Below are positions 17,847-28,008 of a stretch of DNA of 64,000 nt, piece by piece (position 1 is the first letter of the stretch; every line of letters begins with the position of its first letter). This stretch comes from Korobacter sp963703075 (GTDB lineage: Bacteria; Acidobacteriota; Terriglobia; Terriglobales; Acidobacteriaceae). The translations under genes and the position numbers were made by a program. Under the pieces are notes generated by a model. It saw only the letters and a list, made by a program, of their open reading frames with translations, was not told where the DNA came from and made no database searches. The stretch covers positions 3,162,001-3,226,000 of the forward strand of contig OY969786.1 in the NCBI GenBank assembly GCA_963703075.1. Direction: 5' to 3'.

Positions 17847-18713
17847 TTAAATTTTTGCGGTCATGAATTCGATTGTTGCAGCATTGAATTCTTGCGGACA
17901 TTCCTCATATGGGAGATGCCCAGCTCCTTCAATCGTTACAAGGCGAGCGTGCGGGAGGGTGCTTATTAATTTCGCAGCCGAACTGTGGTAGACAATCCGA
18001 TCTTGGGTTCCCCATATCACCAGAGTGGGCGTCGTGATGCGTCGCATCACCTCTTCCAGCTCATCGACGTTGCGGTTCCAGTTCTTCAGGAGCGCCAGGC
18101 AGTGGGGGACGGTTCCTTTTATCCGCAACGGCCGCGCGTAGGCGGCGAGCGCCTCTTGCGTGACCCGACTGGCGTCACCGTACATTCTTGAAAACGTCAT
18201 ACGCCGGACCGGGACATACGCGAAGCGGGAGCCGCGCACGATGGCCGCGGTCCAGGGGTGGGCGGCCAGGGGCGCCAGCCATCGTCCGTGGCTCGACCAG
18301 GGATTGATGGGCGCGACGAGAACAAGTTTCTGCAGTGGGAAGCCAGCTTCGTGCACCAGCCGAGCGATCCACATGGCGACTCCGCCGCCATGCGAGCTTC
18401 CGATCACGGTCCACGGTTGGCTGGAGTGTGCCTGCATGAACGAAACCAGACCCGCGGCCAGAGAGCGGGGAGACACGTCGAGGCCGGAGGGACGCTCTGA
18501 GTCGCCCATGCCAAGCAAATCGACGGCGTAACCGGTGAAATGAGGGGCCAGTGCAGGAAGTGTGAATCGCCAAGAGTAGGAATAGGCCACCAGGCCATGG
18601 ATCAAGAGGACCGGAGGGCCAGTGCCGACGCGTAAATAGTGCATCCGGTGCCCGGTTGGCATGGCCCAATCGTGGCCGACCATGTCCTCCGGGTTAGTTT
18701 TCGACTCCGCCAT
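17847..18713 (-). CDS. Alpha/beta hydrolase
   Basis: A 288-residue alpha/beta-fold hydrolase. The oxyanion-hole region VLLIHGLVAYSYSWRF is at about residue 35, the nucleophile elbow GSSHGG (Ser) at about 107, the catalytic Asp in VIWGTQDRIVYH at about 235 and the catalytic His in GAGHLPYEECP at about 265. DLLGMGDSERP is the usual second strand motif. There is no signal peptide, so it is cytoplasmic. The best match by pattern is the esterase/epoxide hydrolase/haloperoxidase-like group; the substrate is unknown. Confidence 0.88.
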   Translation of the reverse strand: MAESKTNPEDMVGHDWAMPTGHRMHYLRVGTGPPVLLIHGLVAYSYSWRFTLPALAPHFTGYAVDLLGMGDSERPSGLDVSPRSLAAGLVSFMQAHSSQPWTVIGSSHGGGVAMWIARLVHEAGFPLQKLVLVAPINPWSSHGRWLAPLAAHPWTAAIVRGSRFAYVPVRRMTFSRMYGDASRVTQEALAAYARPLRIKGTVPHCLALLKNWNRNVDELEEVMRRITTPTLVIWGTQDRIVYHSSAAKLISTLPHARLVTIEGAGHLPYEECPQEFNAATIEFMTAKI

Positions 18714-18778
18714 GATGCAACCGTAGCCAGCTTCTACCGATCTAACTATTCGATATATCGCCTCTGTCGCTTCTATTT

Positions 18779-18798
18779 GGGGAGCCTAACCGCTCCCC
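18779..18798. terminator. GC-rich hairpin after argD
   Basis: GGGGAGC (18779-18785) and GCTCCCC (18792-18798) form a 7-bp stem with a 6-base loop, 34 bases beyond the argD stop. The T-run (ATTTTTG) lies on the plus-strand side, so it is a poor classical terminator for argD itself. Confidence 0.35.
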
Positions 18799-18831
18799 AG
18801 ATTTTTGCCTCGAAATGAGGTCCCTTCCGCT

Positions 18832-20073
18832 TTACCCCGCCGCCGCAGTTTCTGTTTTCAGGTTCTGTTTCGCTTCCGACCGCGCAGCTTTCAACAGCTT
18901 CTTGAGAACCTTGATGCCCTGGTTTACGTGCTTCTCTTCCAGAAGAAATGGAGGAAGGAGACGGATCACGGTGTCCTGGGTCACGTTGAGTAGCACGCCC
19001 TCTGCGATAGCGGCTTCCACAAAACCCTTGGCGGGAACACGCAACTCGAGTGCCTGGATCATGCCAACGCCGCGAGTCTCGAGAACGATATCGAACTTGG
19101 CAACCAGTTCCTGCAAGCGGTCGGTGAGGTACGCCCCCACACGCTGAACCTGCTCCAATCGCTTCTCTTCTTCCAGAATCGCGAGGTACTCGAGCGCGAC
19201 GCGGCAGGTGAGCGGGCCGCCGCCGAAGGTGGTGCCGTGTTTGCCGGGCGAAAACGCCCCGGCGAATTCCTCTTTCGCGAGGAACGCGCCCAAAGGCAAT
19301 CCCGCGGCAATCGGCTTGGCGACGCAAACAATATCCGGGGTGACGCCGAAGTGCTCGAAGGCAAAAAGCTTGCCGGTGCGGCCCATGCCGCACTGGATTT
19401 CGTCGAAGATCAACGCCGCGTGGTGCCGCGTGGCAGCTTCACGGGCGGCTTTCAGAAATTCCACAGACGCTGGCCGAACTCCGCCCTCGCCTTGGATCGG
19501 CTCAATCACGATGGCGCAGGTCTCATCGCTCACCGCGGCATGCAGTTGTTCAATGTTGTCGCGATCGATGAATTGCACCGCGCCCGGCAACGGATCGAAG
19601 TTCTTGCGGTACTTAGGCTGACCGGTCAAAGAAAGCGCGCCCAGGGTTCGGCCATGAAAGGAGCCATCGAGGGCCACCACCCTGCTCTTCTTTTCGCCGC
19701 TATGATCGTGTCCCGCCGCCCGCACCAGCTTCAGCGAGCCCTCAATGGCTTCTGTGCCGCTGTTGCAAAAGAATGCGCGGTCAAGTCCGGAGGTTTTGCA
19801 CAATTTCTCGGCCAGCAATCCCTGGTATTCGTTGTAATAGAGGTTAGAAAGATGAATCACCTTGGCAGCTTGCTCGCGAATGACCTTCACGATCCGCGGA
19901 TGCGCATGCCCGAGCGCGTTCACGCCCAGCCCACTCAACAGGTCGAGATACTTCTTCCCTTCGAAGTCGTACAGGTACACGCCCTTGCCGCGCTCCAGTG
20001 CCAAGGGGTACCGCGCATAGGTGCTCAGCAAATACTGCTGCTCGCGATCGACAATTTCCTGATAAGTGCTCAT
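18832..20073 (-). CDS. argD: Acetylornithine aminotransferase (class III)
   Basis: A 413-residue PLP enzyme of the class III aminotransferase family, closest in pattern to ArgD, which converts N-acetylglutamate semialdehyde to N-acetylornithine in arginine synthesis. It may also act in lysine synthesis. Motifs: SGLGVNALGHAHP near the N-terminus, FFCNSGTEAIEGSLKL (about residue 105), ALDGSFHGRTLGALS, IVIEPIQGEGGV, LIFDEIQCGMGRTG, and CVAKPIAAGLPLGA with the Schiff-base lysine (about 255). The start at 20073 is chosen for the AAGGAG ahead of it. No other arg genes are nearby, so assignment among related ornithine/GABA-type enzymes rests on motif pattern. Confidence 0.8.
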   Translation of the reverse strand: MSTYQEIVDREQQYLLSTYARYPLALERGKGVYLYDFEGKKYLDLLSGLGVNALGHAHPRIVKVIREQAAKVIHLSNLYYNEYQGLLAEKLCKTSGLDRAFFCNSGTEAIEGSLKLVRAAGHDHSGEKKSRVVALDGSFHGRTLGALSLTGQPKYRKNFDPLPGAVQFIDRDNIEQLHAAVSDETCAIVIEPIQGEGGVRPASVEFLKAAREAATRHHAALIFDEIQCGMGRTGKLFAFEHFGVTPDIVCVAKPIAAGLPLGAFLAKEEFAGAFSPGKHGTTFGGGPLTCRVALEYLAILEEEKRLEQVQRVGAYLTDRLQELVAKFDIVLETRGVGMIQALELRVPAKGFVEAAIAEGVLLNVTQDTVIRLLPPFLLEEKHVNQGIKVLKKLLKAARSEAKQNLKTETAAAG

Positions 20074-20292
20074 CCCACTCCTTTCCAACCTCTAGTAACA
20101 CAAGGATCATTTTATCCGCGATGGATCGGACCGTGGCAGCACGGTGCAGGGATTGTTCTTGCCAGGAACGGAGTAAGCAGCTTGGCGAAGTCGGCCAAGG
20201 ATCCACTCTTCGTACTTGCCGCTCGGCGAGCCGGCAAATTGACACCCGCTCACCCCCGCACGTACCCTCAATTCTTGGCTTCTGGAGGTTCG

Positions 20293-21801
20293 ATGAAACG
20301 CGCCACCGCGACGCTCGTCTTCGCGTTGTTCATGCTGTCCGCTCTTCTCTCCGCGCAGGACCTGGCTTCATTCGAGAAACGTGTCACGGTTAAGACGCTG
20401 CCCAACGGACTGACCTTTGTCATCTGCCAACGCCATGAGGCCCCGGTGTTCTCCTTCTACACGGTTGTGGACGCAGGCTCGTCGCAAGATCCGCGCGGCC
20501 GTACCGGACTGGCGCACATGTTCGAGCACATGGCTTTCAAAGGAACACCGACCATCGGGACAAAAAACTGGACGGCGGAAAAAGTCGCGCTACAAAAGGT
20601 TGAAGTTGCTTACACCGCATATCTTGCCGAGCGCGACAAGCGAGTTGGCCGCGACGACAAAAAGGTCGCAGAACTCCAGAAGAAATGGAAAGACGCCATC
20701 GCGGAGGCGAACAAGTACGTCATCCCCAACCAGTTCGGACAGATCGTCGAGAGTGCCGGTGGTGAAGGCCTGAATGCCCAGACCTCCTGGGACAGCACGG
20801 ATTATATGTATTCGCTTCCGGTGAATAAATTTGAGTTGTGGGCGTATCTCGAATCGGAGCGCTTCCTGCATCCCGTAATGCGGGAGTTCTACAAAGAGCG
20901 CGACGTGGTGATCGAGGAGCGCCGCATGCGGACGGACAGCTCTCCGGTTGGGCGGTTGATCGAGCAGTTCACCGCGGAGTCATTTACCGCGAGCCCTTAT
21001 CATCGGCCGACGGTGGGTTACTACTCCGACCTGCAGACCTTTTCCGCGACCGATGCAGAGCACTTCTTTCACACCTACTACATCCCCAGCAATATGGTGA
21101 TCGGCCTGGTCGGCGACATCGATCCGGCGAAGGCGATCCCGGTGATCGAAAAATATTTCGCACGTATTGCATCCGGCCCCAAGCCGCTGGACGAGACATC
21201 TGTCGAGCCGCCGCAGAACTCGGAACGCGTGGTCAAACTCCAAGACCCATCGCAACCTTATTATTTAGAGGGCTACCATCGTCCCGACTATCTCAACGCA
21301 GATGATGCCGTGTATGACGTAATCACGGATCTGCTTTCCGACGGTCGAACCTCGCGGCTCTACCGGTCGCTGGTGCGCGACAAAAAGATTGCCCTGACGG
21401 CGGCCGGGTTCAGCGGATTCCCAGGGGTGAAGTATCCGCATTTGTTTGTGTTTTATGCGTTGCCCAACAGCGGCCACACCATCAAGGAAGTGTCCGACGC
21501 GATTCACGAAGAGATTGAAAAGCTCAAGACAGCCGATGTCAGCGACGATGAGCTGCAGATGATCAAGACACGCGAAAAGGCGAACCTGCTGCGTCAGTTG
21601 GGCAATAACGAAGGGTTGGCGAACCAGCTTTCCGTGTACCAGACACGCTATGGCGATTGGCGCGAGTTATTCAAATCCGTGGACCGCATCGACCGGGTGA
21701 CGAAAGCCGATGTCCGGCGCATCGCCAACCAGATCTTCACCGAAAACAACCGTTCCGTTGCGTCCATCGAGACGGCAACGGCGAAAGGGGGACAGCAATA
21801 A
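20293..21801 (+). CDS. M16 zinc peptidase, active subunit
   Basis: A 502-residue periplasmic or secreted peptidase of the pitrilysin (M16B) family. The signal peptide MKRATATLVFALFMLSALLSA comes first, then the inverted zinc motif H75-M-F-E78-H79, with the downstream Glu in the EERRMRTD region. A lysine-rich coiled segment (about residues 100-135) is inserted between the two. The second M16 lobe contains YYIPSNMVIGLVGDIDP and ends in SDGRTSRLYRSLV. The ATG at 20293 follows TGGAGG. The frame is open far upstream (to 19237) only because it lies antisense to argD. Its stop overlaps the start of the second M16 gene by one base, so the pair forms a heterodimer-type operon. Confidence 0.88.
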   Translation: MKRATATLVFALFMLSALLSAQDLASFEKRVTVKTLPNGLTFVICQRHEAPVFSFYTVVDAGSSQDPRGRTGLAHMFEHMAFKGTPTIGTKNWTAEKVALQKVEVAYTAYLAERDKRVGRDDKKVAELQKKWKDAIAEANKYVIPNQFGQIVESAGGEGLNAQTSWDSTDYMYSLPVNKFELWAYLESERFLHPVMREFYKERDVVIEERRMRTDSSPVGRLIEQFTAESFTASPYHRPTVGYYSDLQTFSATDAEHFFHTYYIPSNMVIGLVGDIDPAKAIPVIEKYFARIASGPKPLDETSVEPPQNSERVVKLQDPSQPYYLEGYHRPDYLNADDAVYDVITDLLSDGRTSRLYRSLVRDKKIALTAAGFSGFPGVKYPHLFVFYALPNSGHTIKEVSDAIHEEIEKLKTADVSDDELQMIKTREKANLLRQLGNNEGLANQLSVYQTRYGDWRELFKSVDRIDRVTKADVRRIANQIFTENNRSVASIETATAKGGQQ

Positions 21802-24006
21802 TGCGAAAGTCACTGCTGCTCACTTCCCTTGCCGTGTTGCTGTTTGTACCCTCTGCCTTTGCCCAGGAGAACGCTCCGGCGAAAGAGAAGCCCGAAACCC
21901 CGACGCAAAAGCAGGGGTGGGAGCGCATCCCATCGCCTCCGTTGCCGCCATTCAAGCCGGTTGAGCCCACCCGAATTGAACTCTCGAATGGCATGGTGAT
22001 CTTCTTGCAGGAAGACCACGAATTGCCGCTCATCGATGCCACTATGCGCATTCGCGGGGGAAGCCGCGAGGAACCGGCCAACAAAGTTGGCCTGCTCGAC
22101 ATGTACGGAGAAGTCTGGCGCACTGGCGGTACAAAGACAAAGACCGGCGATGAGCTGGACGATCTGCTGGAAGCGCGCGCGGCGAAGATCGAAACTGATA
22201 ACACCGTGGACTCCACGACGATCTCACTCAGCTGCTTGAAGCAGGATTTTGAAAGCGTCTTCCAAACCTATCTCGATGTATTGCGGAATCCCACGTTCCG
22301 GGAAGACAAACTCGATCTCGCGAAAGACGAGATGAAGTCGCTCATCGCGCGCCGCAACGACCAGATCGGATCCATCGCTGGCCGTGAAGCCGTCAAGCTT
22401 GCCTATGGCAAAGATAATCCCTATGCGCGAACGCCGGAGTACGCCACGGTAGACGCGGTCAAGCACGAAGACCTGGTTGAGTGGCACGAGCAGCATGTCC
22501 ATCCCAACAACATTGTTTTTGGACTTGTCGGGGACTTCGACGCGAAGCAAATGGAGCAGAAGCTGCGCGCGACCTTTGAGAGCTGGCAGAAACGGCCCAG
22601 AACTTCCGGCCTTTCGGACAGAGTTCCACACCGCGCCAGCGGGGATCTATTTCGTCGATAAATCCGACGTCAACCAAAGTGAGATCCGCATGGTCTCGCT
22701 CGGCATTCGGCGGGATAACCCCGATTATTATGCAGTTGAGGTGATGAACGAGGTGTTTGGCGGAGGGTTTTCGTCGCGTCTGTTTTCCCGCATCCGTACT
22801 GCGCAAGGCCTCGCCTATGCCGTCTATGGCAGCATCGGATCGGCGTTCGATCACGAGGGTATCTTCCGCATTGGCATGGGGACCAAGAGCGTAACGACGG
22901 TAGAGGCGATCCAGTCGCTCGATACGCAGATCGATGACCTGGTGAAAACACCGCCCAGCACGGAAGAACTGCGCCGTGCGAAAGATGCAATCCTGAATTC
23001 GTTCATCTTCAACTTCGATACGCCGGAAAAAGTCCTTCGCGAGAAGATGGCGTACGAGTTCTATCACTACCCGCTGGACTTCCTGGAACGTTACCGCACG
23101 AACATCGAGAAGATCACCTCCGAGGATGTTGCGCGGGTATCGCGCAAGTACGTTCACAAGGAACAAATGCCAACCCTGGTGGTCGGCAACGAGGCGGAGA
23201 TGGGGGCGCAGAAGCTCTCGTCACTCGGACCAGTGACCAAGCTCGACATCAGCATTCCCGAAGGAACGGCGACCGGCTCCCAGGGCGCAGCGGAAGCAGC
23301 GCCGGCGGCCAGCAATCCCGAAGGCATGGAGCTCGCCGCGAAGATCGTGCAGGCGATCGGCGGAAAAGAGAAGGTTGCAGGCATCAAAGCGATCGAGCAG
23401 AAATCCAGCAGCATTCGTAACACGCCGCAGGGAGACATCACGATCCAGTCCGACACCTTGATTCAATATCCCGATCATCTTTATTCGCAGCTCACAACGC
23501 CGCGCGGGGTCATGAAGATGGTGGTCACTCCGGAATCCGGTTTCATGAAAATGGGCGACCAGTCAGGCGCCATGCCTCCACCGATCAAAGAAGATGCGTT
23601 GAAGGGATTGAAGCGCGATGTGATCGCGGTCGCGCAGCATGCGGACGATCCTAAATACCTCTTCACCGCCGCCGGCACGCAGAAGATCAACGATGTCGAT
23701 GCCAACATTCTGAAAATCAATGCTGACGGCGCGCAAGCCACTTGGTATCTCGATCCGAAAACCAACTTGCCCCTGCGCAGCGAATTCTCGGCCACCGGCC
23801 AGACCGGGCCGGTCGCTCGCACGTACGATTTTGCTGAGTGGAAAGTGACGAATGGCGTCAATCTTTACAACGCTCGTACCGTCAGCGAGAACGGAAAGGT
23901 AACGTCTCGGGAGACGATTCAGCAGTGGACCATGAATCCGACTGTCGATCCCTCAGTCTGGAAAATGCCGGCTGCGCCGCCGGAAGCAAGCGAACAGCCG
24001 AAGTAG
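21801..24006 (+). pseudogene. M16 inactive subunit with LolA-like C-terminus, frameshifted
   Basis: From the ATG at 21801 (signal peptide MRKSLLLTSLAVLLFVPSAFAQ), an M16 lobe lacks the zinc motif (GLLDMYGE at the HxxEH position), as in non-catalytic partners. Near 22598 the frame breaks after FESWQKRP. The other frame continues PELPAFRTEFHTAPAGIYFV and the second lobe (GGGFSSRLFSRIRTAQGLAY), then a C-terminal domain (about residues 505-734) beginning AAKIVQAIGGKEKVAGIKAI. Its pattern resembles lipoprotein-carrier (LolA-like) folds. Deleting one C from the CCC around 22597-22599 restores a 734-residue protein. This is a broken gene or an assembly error. An intact protein would pair with the active peptidase encoded just upstream. 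Confidence 0.75.
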
Positions 24007-24081
24007 CCATGGGGCTTGCTGGCTGCGGGGCTGGCGTTCGGCTGAGTATCTGATTCAACCAAGATCGTCGAGGGCTTAACG

Positions 24082-25515
24082 ATGCGCATCGCGGTTGTTG
24101 GATCGGGATATGTTGGGCTGGTGTCCTCCGCGTGCTTCGCGGAATTGGGGCACGATGTCGTCTGCATTGATAACGATCGGGAGAAGCTGGAGATTCTCCG
24201 CAGCGGCGGAGTCACAATCCACGAAAACCTGCTGCCCGAACTGCTGAAGCGCCACGTTGGGGAGCGGCTGGCGTTTTCCGATTCCCTGCCTGAGGGCATT
24301 GCGCAAGCCGAAGTCGTGTTTATTACGGTCGGCACTCCGCCTTCGTCGACGGGCGAAGCAGACCTTTCCTACGTTGAGGTCGTCGCACGCGACATCGCGC
24401 AGAGCCTGCGATCGAAGAAGCTGGTGGTAGAAAAGAGCACGGTTCCGGTCGAGACCTGCGACCATGTGCGGCGCGTGATGCAGATGCACGGCGTCTCTCC
24501 CGACCTCTTCTCGGTGGCATCCAACCCAGAGTTTTTACGCGAAGGGACGGCAGTCGTCGATTTTCTCTACCCAGACAGGATCGTGCTCGGCGTGGATGAC
24601 AACTTTGCCGGCACCATTCTGCGAGAGATCTACGCACCGCTTTCCGACGGCAGCTATTACAAACGCGAAGACTGCATTCCCGGGCCGGAAAAGAGACAGG
24701 TGCGGATGATCGTCACCAGCACCAAGAGCGCGGAGTTGATCAAGCATGCGTCGAACGCCTTCCTGGCGATGAAGATCTCCTACATCAACGCCGTGGCAAA
24801 CATTGCGGAGGCGGTGGGCGCCGATATCGACCAGGTCTGCAAAGGGCTGGGATCCGACAACCGCATCGGGCCGCAATTTCTCAACGCTGGACTTGGCTAC
24901 GGAGGCTCGTGTTTTCCGAAAGATGTTCTTGCATTTCGTACGGTCGCAGAACAGTGCGGCTACCCTTTTCAGCTGCTCGAATCGGTGATGCAGATCAACG
25001 AGGACCAGCGGCTGCGGTTTATCCAGAAGATCAAGAAGGCGCTTTGGACGATTCGCGGCAAGCGCATCGCCGCTCTCGGCCTGGCGTTTAAGGGTGGCAC
25101 CGACGATACCCGCGATTCTCCGGCCATCGACATCATCCACCGCCTGATCGAGCTCGGCGCCACCGTGACCGCCTATGATCCGGCGGCGATGGACCGCGCC
25201 CGCGCACATTTTCGCGAGGGAGAGATCGCCTTTGCCCCCGACGCCTACGAGGCGGCGAAAGACGCCGATGCTGTCCTGATTCTGACCGAGTGGCAGGAGT
25301 TTGCCGAGCTCGACCTTGCCCACTTGAAGCAGCAGGTCAGGTTTCCGGTCATCGTTGATGGCCGCAATTTGTATCGTCCGGAGACGGTGCTCGCGGCCGG
25401 ATTTCACTACCACAGCATCGGCCGTTCTCCCGCTTCGCCGGAGTTCCCTGCCGGAGCACAGGAGTCCAATGGTCGCGGCGCTACCGCGTCAAGTACACGC
25501 GACGAACGGATGTAG
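24082..25515 (+). CDS. ugd: UDP-glucose 6-dehydrogenase
   Basis: A 477-residue NAD-dependent UDP-glucose dehydrogenase, making UDP-glucuronate for acidic polysaccharides. The N-terminal Rossmann motif is GSGYVGLVSSACFAELGH. Active-site elements: VEKSTVPV, ASNPEFLREGTAV, the KHASNAFLAMKISYINA helix with Lys, and the catalytic Cys277 in GYGGSCFPKD. The C-terminal UDP-binding domain starts around GLAFKGGTDDTRDSPA. A good ribosome site (GAGGG) precedes the ATG at 24082. It is probably a provider for the polysaccharide locus further right, though separated by 9 kb of unrelated genes. Symbol ugd by family; the narrow substrate is inferred. Confidence 0.92.
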   Translation: MRIAVVGSGYVGLVSSACFAELGHDVVCIDNDREKLEILRSGGVTIHENLLPELLKRHVGERLAFSDSLPEGIAQAEVVFITVGTPPSSTGEADLSYVEVVARDIAQSLRSKKLVVEKSTVPVETCDHVRRVMQMHGVSPDLFSVASNPEFLREGTAVVDFLYPDRIVLGVDDNFAGTILREIYAPLSDGSYYKREDCIPGPEKRQVRMIVTSTKSAELIKHASNAFLAMKISYINAVANIAEAVGADIDQVCKGLGSDNRIGPQFLNAGLGYGGSCFPKDVLAFRTVAEQCGYPFQLLESVMQINEDQRLRFIQKIKKALWTIRGKRIAALGLAFKGGTDDTRDSPAIDIIHRLIELGATVTAYDPAAMDRARAHFREGEIAFAPDAYEAAKDADAVLILTEWQEFAELDLAHLKQQVRFPVIVDGRNLYRPETVLAAGFHYHSIGRSPASPEFPAGAQESNGRGATASSTRDERM

Positions 25516-25836
25516 TCTTCTAACGACAAGCTTCAGCAGCTCACTATTCAGCCGTTTGTAGAGTGCTAAGCATTCACCTTCCAGAATGGGCACGTAACAT
25601 CCCCGTAACACTCGCCACAACTCCAAGAACCTGCGGCACAAACCAGCTGTAACAGTATCTAACGCGCGAGAGACTTCACACCTTCCTGCACTCGCATCAG
25701 ACTCTCTCAGCCTTGGGGTAGATGGTCCGCAGAACATCTGCCCGTGAGTTGCTCGTTCCTGACGCTCAATTCTCCGCACGCCATCAACAGCAATTCACAA
25801 TCGCTTGAAAACATCTCTTGTACGGAGCCTCCCCCC
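25516..25836. other. Intergenic region before CGTase-like gene
   Basis: About 320 bases without a gene. An open frame in phase with the CGTase runs upstream to 25744, but its residues do not look like a signal peptide. I find no clear promoter hexamers, terminator hairpin or repeat. Confidence 0.5.
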
Positions 25837-27966
25837 ATGAAGAACCATTTTCGATCCGTCCTCACAGCTGTTTGTGCTCTGCTGCTTCTTGGCATTTTTT
25901 CTAGCGCCCAAGACTTCAAGAAGCAGGTGATCTACCAAATTGTCACCGACCGTTTCTATAACGGCGATACGACCAACGACAATCCAGCCCAGAGTTCCGG
26001 ACTGTTCGATGGTACGCAGACGAACTGGCATCTCTACTGGGGTGGCGACCTGGCAGGCATTACGGCAAAGATGAGCTACTTGCACGGCCTGGGCGTTACG
26101 GCAATCTGGATCTCCCCGCCGGTGGATAACCTGAACCTGAATATCCCCGACGGCAACGGCAACCCGACAGCTTCGTATCATGGCTATGGCGCACGGGATT
26201 TCATGCGGATCGAAGAGCATTTCGGGGATGCGGCCAATGATTGGACGGCCTTCAACAATCTCGTTTCCGCCGCGCATACTAACAATATCAAGGTGATTGT
26301 CGACTTCGCTCCGAATCACACCAACCCCGACAACGGAGGCGAGTACGGCTCGCTCTATAACAACGGTTCGTTCGTGGCTGCATGCAACAATGACCCAAAC
26401 GGCATCTTCCACCACAATCCCGACATCTCGAATTTCGACGATCGTTACCAGCTCCAGTACTACACCCTGGAAGATCTTTGCGATCTGAACCAGGAAAATT
26501 CCACAGTCGACAGCATGCTGAAGTCGGCCATCCTGCAGTTGCAGCAGCACGGGGTCGACGGTTTCCGCATCGACGCGGTGAAGCACGTGACCTGGGGATG
26601 GGAATACAGCATGGCCAATTCCGCATTCACCTATGGCCCGAGCTTCTTCTTCGGCGAATGGGCGCAGGGCGAGGGCGATGCGCTCTATCACGACTCTTAT
26701 AAGTTCGCGAACAAGAGCGGAATCTCGGTTCTGGACTTCAACATCAACCAGGCAGTACGCGATGTTTTCGCTTCCAACAGTAACTTCTCGGAACTCGACA
26801 ACGAGATCAACCTCGAAGATTCCAACTTCACGTGGCAAAACGACCAGGTGACCTTCGTCGACAGTCACGATGTTCCGCGGCTGCTGAGCGTGAATAACAA
26901 CACCAATCGTCTCATCGAAGCCCAATCCTACATTCTCACTGGGCGCGGCATCCCGGTCGTCTATTACGGAGATGAGCAATACATCCACAACGACACGGGG
27001 GGCGGCAGCGATCCCTACAACCGCAACGAGATGTCGGGATGGAGCACCACCACCACGCTCTACAAAGTCATCAACAAACTCGCATCCCTCCGTGCTGGAA
27101 CCAACGACGCGCTGGGTTATGGCAGCTCGACGCAACGCTGGATGAATAACGATGTCTACATCTTTGAGCGCAAGTTTTTTAATGATGTCGTACTGACGGC
27201 GATCAACAAGAACGACACCGCCAGCTACGCGATCTCCGGGTTGAACACTTCCCTGCCCGGCGGAACGTATACCGATTATCTTGGCGGCCTGATGAGCGGC
27301 CCATCGATCACGGTGAGCACCGGGTCGGGCGGCAATAATCCCGTCACCAACTTCACGCTGCCCGCGCACTCTGTCGCGGTGTGGCAATACACCAGCACGG
27401 CGACCGCTCCGGAAGTTGGATCGATTGGGCCGACCCTCGGACAGCCTGGCGTAAAAGTCACCATCGCGGGCAAGGATTTCGGATCCAGCACCGGAAGCGT
27501 TCTCGTGGGTACGACAGCAGCGACGGTCAACAGCTGGTCTGCTACATCCGTTACCTTCACCGTGCCGAGCGTCACCAACGGCGTCTACAACGTGACGTTA
27601 AAGAACTCCAGTGGGACCGCCGCGAACACGATTCAGTTCACGGTGCTCACCGCCAAGCTGATCCCGGTCACCTTCACGGTGAACAACGCGGTCGCAACCA
27701 GCACCGGCGATTACATCTTCGTCGCTGGCAACACGGTTGAGCTCGGCAACTGGGGAACGACCTTTGACACTGCGATCGGCCCCATGCTCGATCCTAACTA
27801 TCCCAACTGGTTCTTGAACGTTTCAGTCCCGGCAGGAACGACGATCCAGTTCAAGTTCCTGAAAATCTCTGCCAGCGGCGCTGTGACGTGGGAAAACGGG
27901 AGCAATCACTCGTACTTGGTCCCCAGCAGCGGGGAGGGCTACGTCAACGTTAACTGGCAGTATTGA
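25837..27966 (+). CDS. Secreted CGTase-like GH13 amylase with TIG and CBM20
   Basis: A 709-residue starch-active enzyme. The signal peptide MKNHFRSVLTAVCALLLLGI comes first. The GH13 catalytic barrel follows, with conserved regions VIVDFAPNH, GFRIDAVKH (nucleophile Asp246), FFFGEWAQG (acid/base Glu274) and FVDSHDVPR (Asp345). The long B-domain segment (FHHNPDISNFDDRYQLQYYT) is like that of cyclodextrin glucanotransferases (GH13 subfamily 2). A C domain, an IPT/TIG domain from about residue 520 and a C-terminal starch-binding CBM20 (VPVTF.VNNAVATSTGDYIF; VELGNWGT) give the five-domain CGTase/maltogenic-amylase architecture. It is exported and acts on starch or glycogen. CGTase versus maltogenic amylase is not resolved from sequence. 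Confidence 0.85.
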   Translation: MKNHFRSVLTAVCALLLLGIFSSAQDFKKQVIYQIVTDRFYNGDTTNDNPAQSSGLFDGTQTNWHLYWGGDLAGITAKMSYLHGLGVTAIWISPPVDNLNLNIPDGNGNPTASYHGYGARDFMRIEEHFGDAANDWTAFNNLVSAAHTNNIKVIVDFAPNHTNPDNGGEYGSLYNNGSFVAACNNDPNGIFHHNPDISNFDDRYQLQYYTLEDLCDLNQENSTVDSMLKSAILQLQQHGVDGFRIDAVKHVTWGWEYSMANSAFTYGPSFFFGEWAQGEGDALYHDSYKFANKSGISVLDFNINQAVRDVFASNSNFSELDNEINLEDSNFTWQNDQVTFVDSHDVPRLLSVNNNTNRLIEAQSYILTGRGIPVVYYGDEQYIHNDTGGGSDPYNRNEMSGWSTTTTLYKVINKLASLRAGTNDALGYGSSTQRWMNNDVYIFERKFFNDVVLTAINKNDTASYAISGLNTSLPGGTYTDYLGGLMSGPSITVSTGSGGNNPVTNFTLPAHSVAVWQYTSTATAPEVGSIGPTLGQPGVKVTIAGKDFGSSTGSVLVGTTAATVNSWSATSVTFTVPSVTNGVYNVTLKNSSGTAANTIQFTVLTAKLIPVTFTVNNAVATSTGDYIFVAGNTVELGNWGTTFDTAIGPMLDPNYPNWFLNVSVPAGTTIQFKFLKISASGAVTWENGSNHSYLVPSSGEGYVNVNWQY

Positions 27967-27982
27967 GAGACGCTGTGAGTGA

Positions 27983-28008
27983 AAAAGGCCGGCGCCTGCC
28001 GGCCTTTT
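27983..28008 (+). terminator. Rho-independent terminator after CGTase-like gene
   Basis: AAAAGGCCGGC (27983-27993) and GCCGGCCTTTT (27998-28008) form an 11-bp stem with loop GCCT, followed by CTT. It is 16 bases past the CGTase stop and fits a strong intrinsic terminator. The A-run opposite makes it potentially bidirectional. Confidence 0.9.

Noticed and set aside
19237..20292. Open frame extending the first M16 gene upstream by about 350 residues.
   Set aside because: It is antisense to argD, has no domain, and the start at 20293 with a signal peptide and Shine-Dalgarno fits the family.
25795..27387. 530-residue minus-strand frame opposite the CGTase-like gene.
   Set aside because: The sequence is valine/arginine-rich with no known domain, and the plus-strand enzyme has all catalytic motifs.
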